Assembly: GCA_037576215.1 (NCBI GenBank)
Contig: JBANDB010000003.1
Location: forward strand, 5,518,001 to 5,582,000
Direction: 5' to 3'
Source: Armillaria gallica
Taxonomy: Eukaryota; Basidiomycota; Agaricomycetes; Agaricales; Physalacriaceae
DNA length: 64,000 nucleotides
The notes beneath the pieces were generated by a model. It was not told the origin of the DNA and ran no database searches. It saw only the letters and a program-made list of their open reading frames with translations. Both the position numbers and the translations under genes were made by a program. This document shows, piece by piece, positions 41,292 to 53,507 of the stretch. Position 1 is the stretch's first letter. Every line of letters begins with the position of its first letter.

Positions 41292-43263
41292 CGAAATGTT
41301 CCCATTAGAATCCAGGAGCCCCGGTGGTGCCCTCAGTGGCCCGACAAGGACGATAGCGACTCCGACGACAGCATCCCTCTCATCATCATCGATGAGCGAG
41401 GAATACTACACCCCCCCGACACTCCACGCTTTGTTACCCCAGAGCCCATCCTGGCAGGGCCACCTCGTCCCCAGAATGATGACGACCCCCTTAACCCCTT
41501 CGGCCCTGACTACGAGTGGCCTACTCTTTCAAACGTTGACATCCGAATTCTTGGGCCTGCATGGGCCGAGGCTTGGGAACTACGATGGCAGGATATCGAG
41601 CGCCGAGGAGGCTGGCATACTCCCATTCGCGAGGAGATGGACGTCTACCTCGCCATTAATAGAGGGGATCTGCTTCCTTGACTGGGGCGAGTCCAGACCA
41701 TCGCTGCCTGAATTTTTGCAAACCGAAACCGTACAGAATACCCCATGTCGGCGGGAAGCCGGATCCAGGGAATCCGACCCCGCACTGACAAGGAGCAGGC
41801 CGCCCTGGAACGAGCCCTCCTTCCCCTGGCCCGACTACAGGGCGACCGCCCTGACCTGGATGGACCATGGGAGCTGGGGGATCCCAGACTGGCTGCCCAT
41901 TAGGGAGGGGCCCCTCCCAGATTCCTCGCCTACGCAAGACTGGAGAAGGCAGGGACAGTATTTAGGGCAAGGGACCAGCAGGTTGATAGCGGGGGGAGAT
42001 AACGACGAAGATATTGAAGTAGACGCCGGAGAGGGAGAGCCAGTAGAGACAGCCGAACAACGAATAGTGCGCATAGAAGCCCAATACGCGCTACTTCACG
42101 ATGAAAATACACGGTTACAAGAAGACCTCGCTGCGGCCAGACAGCCGGGCCCCAGGGGAAGACGCCCCCTTCCAGGACCCAATTGAGACCGGTTCTCAGT
42201 GCCGCACCTGCCCGACTTTGACCCCCCCACACAAGGCCCTATTGGCGCCTGGGACGCCCATGCTCTTCCCCCGATTACGAATGTAAAGCCCATCCTGCGA
42301 AAGCTCCCCAACCCATTTAGCGGGTCGCACGATGATATCGAAAGGTTCCTCGGAGACTGTACCCAGTACTTCGAGACCTTCCGGTACCACTACCAAGGGA
42401 TCCCTTCCCTAATGGTAGGGTTCGCCACCTCCCTCCTGGAAGGGGAGGCCAAGAGCTGGTGGGTGCATGTGCGAGACGACTATTGGTACGTACCCTCAGA
42501 GCCACCTATTCCCGCCGATGTTGTGGAAACCGCCGATTATGACGCGGGGCCACGATACTGATATCCCTCCTGGGAGGACTTCGTCCACGACTTTCGAGAG
42601 GAGTTCCACGACCCTGCCATCGAATTGATGCACGAGAAAAGGATGGGGGAGATAAAGATGGGAGGCGACCCGGCCCATGTCTTCTTCCGGAAGATGGAAC
42701 GGAAGGCCAAATTGGCCAACCGTTTCACCGACCAGACCAAGCGCGGAATCCTCGTGAACGCTGTCTGTAAAGGGATCCCACCCAGCTACGGCGCCGCCAT
42801 CGCTAATATCAGGTTCGGAATTCCCTGCACCTACCCCGAATGGAGGCGGCGGATCAAACAAATGTACGAGGAACGCCAGAAACAGAAGGTGTTCGAGCAG
42901 ACTCAGGGGGTCGAACGACACCCAGACAAGAGGCCAAAGGAGGCACCCAAAACCTTGGGGGCGCCAAAGAAGGAGACACCAGTACCGCCTCCAAAGAAGA
43001 CCCCCGGCAGACAACCAGGGCGGGATGAAGGAGGAAGGTGGATCCCGGTCATGCAGACCACGTATGGAGGGCAGGGGCAGGCTATGGACATCGACGCCAA
43101 GAAGGCGAAGCAGCGGGCCAAAGGGCGCTGCTTCCGATGCGACAACAAGGGGCACCTGAGTCGGGACTGCCCCCAGAAGGGCGAGAAATGGGAGGTGCGC
43201 ACCCTAGAGGCGGCACCGGAACCACTCGCAGAAACAACGGAGGTCAAGGAGGTAAAAGAGTAG
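41292..43263 (+). pseudogene. gag of element 2, broken
   Basis: The N-terminal part (frame from 41292) is acidic (KDDSDSDDSIPLIII) with GPAWAEAWELRW and TGA codons after DLLP and TIAA. The frame then changes; a coiled-coil stretch (EQRIVRIEAQYALLHDEN, about 42050-42110) precedes TGA 42184-42186. The capsid segment (NPFSGSHDDIERFLGDC, GEAKSWW) is followed by TGA 42559-42561. The rest includes a CCHC knuckle CFRCDNKGHLSRDC (about 43132-43173) and ends KEVKE at TAG 43261. Homologous to gag of element 1. Confidence 0.8.
43252..43260 (+). other. GTAAAAGAG at the gag end of element 2
   Basis: Same nine bases in the same gag phase as 20984-20992 of element 1. The pol frame is again -1. Supports a conserved recoding signal, or simply a conserved KE-type gag end. 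Confidence 0.4.
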
Positions 43264-46200
43264 GTCGAGCGGGTTCCGATTCGCCTGTCTCGACCTGGAA
43301 TACCCCTGGTGCGCGATCCCTTTCTGCCATGTGGCGTTGTACTATCTTTTCACAAACAGACCCTTTACCTATCGAGCATTTGGATATACCCCGGCCCCCA
43401 AGTGTGGGGCCGGCTACTACTTATGCGACTTTTAAAAATACGGACAATACACAGCCTACACGCCATACCTCTCTCAATTCTTTATGCCCAGACCCAGAAT
43501 CAGCCAACCGATACAAACTACTAACGACCCTTACTGACGATAGCAATATAGGACCATGGGGCGCCGACCCCAGGACTGCGCAACCGGCTAAGCATCTGCC
43601 AAGTAACTCATTGCGAGCGAACGGATCAGACGACAAGTCGCCCACCATAGCGACACCCATCATAACAACGGGATCACGGCAGCATTCCAACGCTCGGAAT
43701 GCATCCCGATTGGGTGGGATGGCAGACGGGATTTCCCCGTCAGCTGACAAAGCAACCTGAACCCTGAACGAGGTGAACCCCTGGGATGGAAACCAGGGGA
43801 GAGCAGACAACGCTTCGCCGCCTCCCTCCTCGGGGGTAGGCAGTGCAGGGCATAAGCCCGGATATTTTGCGAATCAGGAGAGGCCACTGGCCATCAAGAA
43901 TCCTGGTGCGCCGGGGATAACGGGTAACTCCGACCCAGTGAAAAAAGTCGGGACCGATGCATCAAGCATCACCCCCGGGGAGTCCCTCTCCCATCTCCTC
44001 GAGAATGGAATCTCAAGATGCGACTCCACGAGATATAACTCAACGGAATACCGCGCGGCCGATGAACGGGTGAAGTCCGCTAGCGCCCAGGCAGTAGAAA
44101 GGGGGCACAGGGTTACCATGGTTGAGATCCCTGATGAAGATGATGACTTTTCTTATCGGCAGTGGAAGGCCAGGGGGAGCCCGATTGGTTTTCCCCTGAC
44201 GCCTCTGCCCAAAGTCGATTTGGAACCCAGGAGATGGGTAAAACCCTTCCAGGTGGATTGGACCTTGCACTACGTCCATGCCGCCCTCACTAACATGGGC
44301 GCTAGATCCAGGCTGTGTGCCTGGATACACCGAGAGCGGGTTCGGGAGCTTTCCGACGAGCTCCTCCACCAACTACGTACCGATGATTGGGAACTGGCCA
44401 GAGAACAGATGTACGAACTACGCGAACCCATCCGTTACATACGGGGGGGGGACTAGTGACTTAATGATCCTGGTCATTCTCGAACCATGCACTGGCTGAA
44501 AGACCTTGACCACGAAGGCCCTCCTCGATAGCGGATGTACGGGGAGTGCCATCAATCGTGCCTATGTAGAAGCACATGACCTCGATACCAGGAAGGTGCA
44601 GGTACCCATCCCCATGTACAATGCGGATGGGACCCGGAATGCCAATGGGGACGTAACGGAGTTCGTAGAACTCTGCCTCACCATCGGGGATCATCATGAA
44701 TGCATCGACCTAGCAGTCACAAACTTGGGGAAACGGGACATATACCTGGGCCACGACTGGCTATGCCAGCATAACCCCAGTGTAAACTGGAAAACCGGCT
44801 GAGTCATCTTTGGGCGTTGCCAGTGTATAAAGACTCCCTTCACGCTCCCCGATTCCGACCCCGACGACCAATGGGACCAAGAATTGGAGGAAGGAGATAC
44901 GATCCTAGCCGTTCGAATGGAGGAAGAGCTAATCCTCCGCTCTATGCATCACGCAAACGACTTGGCAGCCAAAGCCAACGCAGAAAAACCCTGTCAGACC
45001 TTTGAAGAACTCGTCCTGGGGCCCTATCGCTCCTTCAGCGACCTGTTCGCTAAAGAGAGCTTCGACGACCTATCGGATCGGAAACCCTGGGACCACACCA
45101 TCGAGCTGACCCCCAACACCCGTGCAACCCTAGACTGTAAAATTTACCCACTGAACCGAAACGAACAGGAACAGCTTGATCGCTTCCTCGACAAGAACCT
45201 AGAGTCGGGACAAATTCACCCTTCCAAGTCGCCCTTCGCCTCCCCTTTCTTCTTTGTAAAAAAGAAGGATGGCATGCTATGACCAGTCCAAGACTACCGA
45301 AAGTTAAACGAGATGACCATCAAAAACCGGTATCCCCTCCCACTCATCTCTGAGTTGATCAACAAACTCCGGGGCACCAAGTACTTTACGAAACTAGACA
45401 TTCGTTGGGGATACAACAACATCCGGATCAAGGAGGGGGACGAGGAAAAGGCCGCCTTCCGTACGAATCGAGGCTTATTCAAGCCCACTGTCATGTTCTT
45501 TGGGCTCACGAACTCACCCGCCACCTTTCAATGGATGATGAACGACATCTTCAAGGATCTCATCGCTGAGGGGAAGGTGACCATCTATCTAGACGACATT
45601 CTCATCTTCTCCAAGGACCTGAAGGAGCACCGACAGATCGTACGGCAAGTCCTTCAACAACTGCGTGAAAACAAGCTCTTCTTGAAAGCAGAGAAGTGTG
45701 AGTTCGAGGTACTCGAAACTGAGTACCTCGGCGTGATCATCAGCGAAAACTCAGTACGAATGGACCCCGTCAAGGTGGCCGGCATAGCTGACTGGCCAGC
45801 CCCCAAGCGAAAGAAGGAACTCCAGTCGTTCCTCGGCTTCACCAACTTTTATCAGAAATTCATAAAAATGTACTCGAAGGTAGTCTGGCCCCTGACACAA
45901 CTCACCGGGAATGCGGAATGGGTGTGGGGAGCGGCTCAGCAAAAGGTGTTTGACGACCTCAAGCGCCGGATGGCAGAGGATGTAATCCTAGCCATGCCGA
46001 ACGACGACGAACCTTTCAGGGTAGAGGCCGACGCCAGCGAGGGAGCGGTAGGGGCGGTTCTCAGCCAACTCCAGGACTCGATATGGCGACCCGTGGCCTT
46101 CATGTTGAAGTCCCTCAGCACCACCGAATGAAACTACGAGATCTATGACAAGGAACTGCTCGCCATTATGTTGGCTCTCTCTGAATGGCGCCATTATCTG

Positions 46201-47928
46201 ATGGGCGCCAAGCACGACGTGGAAATCTGAACGGATCATCAGAACCTCCAGTACTTCCGACTCCCCCAGAAGTTGAATAGACGACAGGTGCGATGGGTTA
46301 CTGAACTCGCCGAGTATCATTTTAAACTCTTCCACAAACCCGGTGCCCAGAACGTAAAAGCCAACTTACTCTCCCAAAGAGAGGACCATGACCAGGGCTC
46401 CAAGGACAATGACAATATTGTCGTCCTGGGGGAGGCCCACTTTAGGGCATTGATTATGCCCACGGCGACGGAAACCCAGCAAACAGTCGAGGAGGCCACC
46501 CGACAAGAGGAACTGTGGGATGATGGCATCGCCGCTTCCCTCGCCCACGAACAAGGAATCTCCCGCAAGGGAGGGCTCCTCTATTACGACGGAAGGATCT
46601 ACGTCCCTCGTAAGAAAGCTCTACGAGGCGATATCATAGCCCAATATCACAACCATATCATGGCGGGCCATCCGGGAATTGAGAAAACAAGGGAGCTGGT
46701 GCTCCGTGACTACTGGTGGCCCAAACTAAAAAGGGATGTAGAAACCTATGTGAAGGGATGTGAGACGTGCCAGAGAACGAAGGCCGACACTCATGCGAAA
46801 GCAGCACCGCTTCACCCAAACGAGATACCAGTCGGACCATGGACTCACATTTCTGTCGATATGGTCACGGGACTTCCTGACTCCAATGGCCACGACGCAA
46901 TGCTTGTAATTGTGGATAGGTTCTCAAAGGCAATCATCCCCATTGCCTGTAACATCGAACTATCAGCAGAGGGCTGGGCAAGGCTGCTACGGGACCATGT
47001 GTACACACGCCACGGGATGCTCCAGGTCGTCATTTCTGACCAGGGACCCCAATTTGTATCACAGTTCATGAAGGAACTGTATCGACTACTCGATATCACC
47101 ATGAATGCGTCCACAGCATTCCACCCACAGACAGATGGTCAGACCGAGCGGGTAAACCAGGAAATCATCAAATACCTCTGGATTTTCATAAATCATTGGC
47201 AGAACGATTGGAGTGATTGGCTACCACTAGCAGAGTTCGCCCACAATAACCGAATCCACAGCGCCACCAGTAAAAGTCCATTCACGGTACTCTACGGTCG
47301 TAACCCACGCACGCTCCCCGATTCTTGATGCACCACATCATTCTCCAGCCCCTCCGCCGAAAACTTTGCAAGGGAAATGACCCGAATCCACAATGAGACC
47401 GAGAAGGCCCTCAAAGATGCCACAGAACGAATGAAGGCCCAATACGATAGGAATAAGCGGAACACCTATCCTTATTGTATTGGCGACCGCGTCTGGCTTG
47501 ATGCGGCCAACCTGCACCTCCCACACCCCAAGAAAAAGTTGGACGACAAACGAGTGGGCCCCTTCCTCATTCTCGAAAAGGCCGGAGCTAGTGCCTATAA
47601 GCTGAAGCTGCCGCCGCATTGGAAGATCCACCCACGCTTTAACGAAAAACTCCTAACACGTTACATACCTCCTGCGTTTCCCAGTCAGGAGTTGCCGCCA
47701 CCACCACTGCCAGACCTAATCGAGGACGAAGAAGAATACAAAATCGAAGAAGTCCTAGATGTTCGTCCCAGACAAATCCGTGGACGTAGGGGACAGAAAA
47801 CATGGACAACACACGACTACTTTGTCAAATGGAAAGGTTGGACACGCGAGCACAACTCCTGGGTGAGGGAGGAGGACATGGCGCACGCACAAGAGGCAAT
47901 ACAAGAATTCGAGCGACGCGCCCTATAA
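43264..47928 (+). pseudogene. pol of element 2, broken (PR-RT-RH-IN-chromodomain)
   Basis: The -1 frame relative to gag (SDDKSPTIATPIITTG, similar to element 1) is followed by TGA 43758-43760, ORF 43773-44456, and a frame change at a G-run (about 44445). Then protease LLDSGCT, TGA 44800-44802; RT with KLDIRWGYNN and YLDD, TGA 45280-45282; RNase H EADASEGAVGAVL, TGA 46129-46131 and 46228-46230; integrase HHCC and DDE segments (SVDMVTG, ISDQGP, TDGQTERVN), TGA 47326-47328; and a chromodomain (YKIEEVLDVR ... YFVKWKGW) ending TAA 47926. Comparison with element 1 explains several stops as Arg CGA or Trp TGG to TGA. Non-functional in cis. Confidence 0.88.
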
Positions 47929-48254
47929 CGGGGATAGCTATGGGCCCCATAGATTACGACACTAACAACGCGCGCATGACTTATTTATTCCTTAAAGGCC
48001 TGCCCGGACGAGTTAAGGACTTGCCCAACCCCCTCTTGTCACCACCATGCGGAAAATCCTCGTCTTACAGCGAAAACAACTCGGGTAAGACAATGTCACA
48101 GCACGTATGGGGTTGGTGTGAGGTGGAGAAATCCCTCGTTTGAAGGGGAAACCAACCCTGGATAACAATGTCGCAAGCTCCACTATCATAGACCAAAACG
48201 GAATGACAATGACGCTTGGGGAGCGACCTTACTGGCAGTTGGGACGCCTGCCTT

Positions 48255-48264
48255 AATGGAGGGG
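48255..48264 (+). other. Polypurine tract of element 2
   Basis: AATGGAGGGG three bases before the right LTR, preceded at 48230-48252 by the segment also found before the element 1 tract. Confidence 0.6.
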
Positions 48265-48267
48265 TGA

Positions 48268-48602
48268 TGTTACGATCCATTCCACTTTTTCTTATTTTAT
48301 CTTATCACGGCACCTCGGCACGCATGGACCATCCCCAACGATCAACCCCAGAACTCCCAGCGAAGCCGCAACCCATTGTACTAATTATAGAACAGACGCA
48401 CGTATATAAGTAGCACCGCTAGAAACCTGTACCCCAGCTTTGAGCTAAGATTATACCACCTGGACTTTTCTCTTATCGCTTGCCGAGAGTCTAAGTGTTA
48501 CCGCCTCGCTGTAGCAGACGTTACGGTTCTATCGACCTGTCCAAAGTGAGAGACAGTCCTCGTTAGATGCCTAGTCTGTTATTCCCAAGTCCGGACATAA
48601 CA
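48268..48602 (+). repeat. 3' LTR of element 2
   Basis: 335 bp, TGTTACGATCC...CATAACA; differs from the left LTR by scattered transitions and by lacking the 26-bp duplication. Confidence 0.92.
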
Positions 48603-49266
48603 CGATGTCATCCCTCTCCTAGAACCGGTTACCACATCAACGGGAGCCAAGTTGACTAGAATACCTGTGAAGAAAGGCCAGCTCATTCAGTTGGGAATCG
48701 GGTACTACAATCGGTTGGGATGCATGCTACCTTTTGCCTGTCGCTGCATTAACGTCGAATACTTTTACTATGTAGCCATCCAACTGTATGGGGACCGACC
48801 GCTAATGTCTGGAATCCAGACCGTTTCTTGGGCGAACTTGATAAAACAACTCCGGTTGGTGTTTACGCAAATGTGTAAGTCCCTTTGGTGTTGGGTGAAG
48901 TTGATAAACTGATTGCTCTTTTCATGTAGTTTGTCTTTCAGTAAGCTGATGAACTAGTATCAGCCTTGATCAATACACTGACTCCCCTCAGGTGCAGGTG
49001 TCCGTTCATGCGTTGGCTGGCGTTTCGCGTGCATGTCTTAATTATCATTAACCAGAGCTTAAAGCCAACACGATACCTATTCTAGCGTGATAGAAATGCA
49101 AGCCATCGTATTCGAACTCCTGGAATCCTTCGAATTCTCTCTCCCCAAGAAGAATTTTCAAATCAAACGCCAGCCTGCTTCTGTTATGCTTCCAATGGTT
49201 CGTGACGAGATGTCCAAAGGTACACAGATGCCATTACATCTCACTCCGGTTAAGAGGGAGATTTGA
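48603..49266 (+). pseudogene. Cytochrome P450 monooxygenase, 3' part
   Basis: Directly after the right LTR, one target-duplication copy (CGATG) restores D-N-V-I-P-L-L-E-P-V with the left half. The exon ends NR at GTTGGG; the next (after TATGTAG, 48775) reads HPTVWGPTANVWNPDRFLGE, a PERF-type region. The heme loop G-A-G-V-R-S-C-V-G-W (about 48990-49020) follows further introns, and the last exon begins ATGCAAGCC (about 49096): MQAIVFELLESFEFSLP ... ending VKREI-TGA at 49264-49266. The invariant Cys heme ligand is present. The intron just before the heme loop does not resolve cleanly and may carry a small mutation. Confidence 0.8.
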
Positions 49267-50427
49267 TCATGATTGATGTTCAGAACAGATAGCATCGGAT
49301 AAAAGGCATCAGCTTGACACCTGAATGTGAATGTGGGATGAGAACCAAGCGATGTTAGAGGTGAAAACCTTACTTAATGCAGGTACTACAGCAATAATGG
49401 ATGGGATATGGAAATCCTTCAACTCGTTGTTCTCTCCTGATGCCTGGGATCTCACAGATTTACCACAACGATGAGATTAACACTCGACATCCTGTGCAAT
49501 GGAGTGAGTTGATGAACACTGGGTAAGGAAAGGAGGAACGCACAAAGAACCTACAAATGATGAGCACCCATAGACCACCGTGATGATAAGTTAACCGACC
49601 ATAAACAATATTCCTGATATTCTTCAGACGTGCACCACCTACAAGCCACTTGTTCGTCAAGCTTCTCTGCCCTCAAGCGAAGCAAGAACAATATGACGTT
49701 GCTGCCGATATCAAAAACGGAGTCGATACCGGTCACGAGAAGGGATAAGGACACAGAGGATATGGCTGCGTACACTGCATAAGACGTGAGCCATGATGTT
49801 GACTAGATAGAAACATAGAAAACACAGACGCACAGAGTAAAGTTCGATATAAGACTAGCCCACACTGCTATCTTTACCTACGAGAGAAAACACGTCAATA
49901 ACCAGATAGTAGCAGAGCAGAAGAAATTCTTACCCAAAGCCTGACCAGTTCCTCTTCATCCTTCGCATCGCTCATGTGCTACTCCAAAGGCTTCAAGAGA
50001 TACACAATAAGCTAGCACAATACGTCAATACGACAACCTCATCCAGGATGTCGAATTACATGCACATGATTCTGCCGATTCCGATACTTGATCACATCAG
50101 CTTTCTTCTTCCTGCGTCGGAGCTCTGCAGGCTTTGAGTGTGACCGGATGCCATTCTTGAGATTGAGCGGGTCTCCCGTCACAGTAGAGGTACCAGATGC
50201 CTCAACATCCTGGGCTTCTGATGAGCTGGGTGTCGTCCATGTAGAATCCAAGTCGGTGCTAATATCGGAAACCTAAGAGAAAAGCTGTTTAGCCTCAACT
50301 ATCTGTGCTGGCACGATCCACATGCTCACGTTGGTAGTCGATGTTGAAGTCTGAATAACGATGGTGAGCAAAACGGTCCAATTAGTACTTAGGAAGTCTT
50401 CGCTCCGCGAGGTGGACCTGTGAGATA
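49267..50427. other. No gene recognised
   Basis: About 1.2 kb with only short unsupported ORFs; no repeat or RNA gene seen. Confidence 0.35.
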
Positions 50428-50907
50428 TCAACATTTTGCCGTCAATGAGATGTTCGTATACGAAAAAGAATTCAGGTAGGATTTTGGAACAGAGTCACAT
50501 TGGAATCGCCGAACCGTGCACAGGATATCAGACCACATGGAAGTCAAAGTTGAAGCCTCCCAATCTCGCGTCGACGTTTGCTGCCGAGGAAGATCGGACC
50601 GGTTGACCTGCCGCAACCAAAAGCTTCTGCTGAGGACCGTCAGGACGTCCATCACCTCTCCACACTCAAAGAGGGGCACCCTTCCCTTGTGGACGTTTTT
50701 CCCGATGCGAAGATTCCTCAGTTTGTACCTCACAGGGTAGCGGCTCCTGAACTCGGAGGATGCTCTCAATGCGATAGATTTAGGCAGACGGAATATCGGA
50801 GAATCGAGACAGCTTAGAAGGAAAGCAGGCAAATGACCGGTTATGGGTAGGAAGACGTAGACTAAGAGAGGGAAGAGGGACGGTCTGGTGACTGTGAAGG
50901 TCGTCAT
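50428..50907 (-). CDS. Uncharacterised protein exon, duplicated at 53.5-54.0 kb
   Basis: 159-residue minus-strand frame: a hydrophobic N-terminus (LFPLLVYVFLPITGHLPAFL) suggesting a signal or anchor, then LPKSIALRASSEFRSRYPVR, KLRNLRIGKNVHKG and W-S-D-I-L-C-T-V-R-R-F. The second copy (53508-53989) keeps the hydrophobic start but has a TGA after FRSRGTD and deletions, so this copy is the better preserved. No recognised domain; possibly also a relic. Confidence 0.35.
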   Translation of the reverse strand: MTTFTVTRPSLFPLLVYVFLPITGHLPAFLLSCLDSPIFRLPKSIALRASSEFRSRYPVRYKLRNLRIGKNVHKGRVPLFECGEVMDVLTVLSRSFWLRQVNRSDLPRQQTSTRDWEASTLTSMWSDILCTVRRFQCDSVPKSYLNSFSYTNISLTAKC

Positions 50908-51110
50908 CCTACGTGTTCATGAGCAATTCCCAGGTATGTCCACCGTTGTCATCTCGCTAAACTCGTATTTGACGCGACTTAGTCCTTCGAGAGGAAGACC
51001 ATCAAGAAGCACGATGATAACAAGTCTTACAACGATGAAAGCACTGACTTCGAGGAGTTCTTGTTCGTCAACAATGCTGGTGCCCTCAGTACTATTGCCA
51101 GGGATCATTT
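50470..51110. repeat. Segmental duplication, copy 1
   Basis: About 640 bp aligning in direct orientation with 53508-54140, sharing long runs such as 'gaggaagatcggaccggttg', 'gatgcgaagattcctcag' and 'tgggtaggaagacgtagact'. Offset about 3.04 kb. Confidence 0.8.
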
Positions 51111-52298
51111 GTACCCAAATCTACCGTCTCTTCTCCACTTCATCGCTGGTCTCCGATTCTCCTCACCTACACTGCCTGAAGAAAATCCCGACTACGTATG
51201 ACCGAGAACGTGAAATTTCTTTTGGGATCAGTTTTTACACGGCGCTGCTAGAACGACTCGACTGTCGTCACACTGCCTCCCAATATTGACAGCTCAGCTA
51301 CGACCTAAATGAATACGCGGCCAGCTATCGAGTTCAAATCTGCATCGTGTGGTGGCGTTCGGACCATCACTTCTCCCTCTTCAATTCAGTCTGCAGTGAG
51401 AAGTCGTCACACAGATAAAGCACAGCATCGGAGAGCATCCTCCATTGCACCGCACTTCTGCTAGATTTTGTCCACACCTCTACACCAAAGACGCTGCTGC
51501 TAGTCAGGTCCTAGTCGAAAACTCGATCTCACTACCTTTGATGGGATGGTGGACTACTTTTTCGGAAGTAGTTCATTCATTCTCTTGTGTCCTGAGGCCT
51601 CAACCTCAACCTCAAGCACGTTCTTCGCAAAGCAGTAGGCTTACAGATCTGCTTCTGTAAGGAGAGCTGTTTGTATGTCCTTGGGCGGGTTGAAACAAGC
51701 TCTCGGAGCGACATATGAACGAAGGTTGCAACGTGCTTAATGCGAGAACAACGTGGTGGAGACGAGTCCATTCTACCGGCAAGTGCTTTCTTCGATCGTC
51801 CGTCTTTCCTTCTCATCGATCTTCTCCAGTAGTACCCTGTATATCTTCCGCCTCTCACCATCGTACTCCACTGCTGTTGACATCTCAACCCGAAATAGGT
51901 TGCCCATTTTAACATAAAGCCTGAGACCTGTGATGACGGGCGAGTTGTTTGGGACTGCTGACAGGTGGCGGATTAGTCGAAGGTAAGTCTATACTAGTCT
52001 TGTTCACCTTCAAGGCTAACGTCTTCGAAAGCCCGTCACTGACTTGTTCAAGTTTTGTATTTTATATCAGCGCTACATGCGGCTGTTTCTGCCCCCGATC
52101 CCATTCCCATTCTCTGACCGTTGGCTCTTTAAACCGACATATCTTCACAATGATATTGAACTTTGATGCTCAAGTCACGATGAAGGACTATTGCCACCTA
52201 AGTCTCTCCCTCGATGGCTGCCCTGCGGCAAATCGTAATACAATTTTGCAAAAGTCTGTGGTTTCCGTCTAAGACAATGTTCTCACCGAGAACGTTCT
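51111..52298. other. Degraded region, no intact gene
   Basis: Fragments of coding-like sequence are visible (minus strand about 51860-51770 ERRKIYRVLLEKIDEKERR; about 51650-51580 LRAYCFAKNVLEVEVEASG) but in shifting frames. No gene can be modelled. Confidence 0.3.
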
Positions 52299-52763
52299 TC
52301 ATTCAAACGCTGTTCCCTCTGAAGATGATATAAGTTCTCTATCATTGACGAATACGAGGACCAAGTAGAGCTTTTCGGATTGGAAGCTAGACTTAACAGG
52401 CACAATGGATGGGCTGTTCAGTTGAGCGAGCACGAGCCGTTCGGCAAGAGTATGCGCTATCTCATTTCGGTGAACAATGTGTGCCTTCCGTGTGGTCTTG
52501 AGGGCATAGATACGCGACGTATCCCGCTTTCTTGCCGATGACGGTGATGAGTTTAAAATCATCGACCGTCAGAGATCCTCCGTAGGTTGGTTGATATGCG
52601 ACCCCAATTTGGATCTTGCCGTGCCCCCAACGATATCACACCATTGATCCTGTGCCCATGTCCTCAAAAACAGGGACGAATTTAATTCCTCCCACGAATA
52701 TATCGTTTCAGGATCATCCGCTATGTCGTCTATGCCACATTTAGGCTCGTCGGCTCTGAGCAT
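52299..52763 (-). pseudogene. AGC-type protein kinase relic (Ypk/Sch9-like N-lobe)
   Basis: Minus strand: an upstream linker with WCDIVGGTARSKLG and INQPT, a frameshift, then LTVDDFKLITVIGK as at the start of AGC kinase domains, and after a second frameshift RKRDTSRIYALKTTRKAHIV (the VAIK-type Lys in YALK), HTLAERLVLAQLNSP and KLYLVLVFV. The stretch between VIGK and RKRDT, which should carry the glycine-rich ATP loop, is missing. The frame ends soon after the hinge, so the C-lobe with HRD and DFG is absent. AGC kinases of this group act in TORC signalling, but this copy cannot be an active kinase. Confidence 0.7.
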
Positions 52764-53139
52764 TGAGTTCTCTAGATACTATCCCTGTTGATGGTATTAA
52801 AGCATGTTACCCAAGGTGTGGCACGTACCGATTCCTTCAGGTCTTGGCGACTCTCGATTGCTGCATGCTGGATGGGAAAACGGATGAAGCCACTTTTGCC
52901 TGCTGGGAAGACAGTGCCTGCTGGACTGCCGTGGGAGTAGCATAGCCAGAAGGCAACGCAAGATCTTCCGCGCATAGAACGCGATCATTCTATCCGTCCA
53001 AGGTATTGACTAGGAAGATATCGTTGGTCGAATTATGCTCCACGGTACTGGTTCGAGGAAAGCAGAATAAGCGCCTGAACACGTTCCGATGTGGTGGGTA
53101 CGGGTGCTGGGCATATACGATAGCTTGCAGTCATTGGAA

Positions 53140-53505
53140 TCAGCATATCTCTTCGCCGCCAGGGCCATCGTACTCACCTTCATGCCCACACACGTCTTCC
53201 GTTTCATCATCTTTCCCAGTGTGCCATACAACATCAGGGAAGCGGTCCTTGGCGCGGTGAAATAATGACTCCAGGTCCACCTGCCATGTCGCAGTCGAAT
53301 TTTTGGTAGCTCTTGCAGTCCAGGTGATCGTCATCTTCATCGCCGGTTTTTGGTGTGCCAAGGATAAGTGAAGCCCGGGTGCAGGGATTAGCGGAGAACA
53401 AGGCTCTGTAAATGGCGAAGTGCATCGTGGGGAAGGCAAAGAATGTGTGGGTGGCCGCAGGTGGTCAGTTGCATCAATCATAATACGACCATCAGCAGAG
53501 TACAA
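53140..53505 (-). pseudogene. Possible BTB-like domain fragment
   Basis: Minus-strand frame with DLESLFHRAKDRFPDVVWHT followed by an acidic stretch and a GH, resembling from memory the start of BTB domains in some agaric proteins. It loses the pattern after GHEGEY. No intact gene; weak evidence. Confidence 0.22.
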
Positions 53506-53507
53506 GA

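Larger units (their letters stand above)
40228..48602 (+). mobile_element. Degenerate Ty3/gypsy chromovirus (element 2) inserted in the P450 gene
   Basis: 8375 bp. LTRs 40228-40588 (361 bp) and 48268-48602 (335 bp) begin TGTTACGATCC and end CATAACA. The flanks are CAATG and CGATG, an aged 5-bp target duplication. Gag, pol and chromodomain are recognisable and homologous to element 1, but interrupted by many TGA codons and frameshifts. It shares the self-primed PBS, upstream membrane ORFs and the -1 gag/pol relation. Older than element 1. Confidence 0.93.

Noticed and set aside
51055..51090. Short-chain dehydrogenase motif (VNNAG)
   Set aside because: The five residues stand alone; no Rossmann GxxxGxG or YxxxK context is visible, and the duplicated copy has changed the motif.
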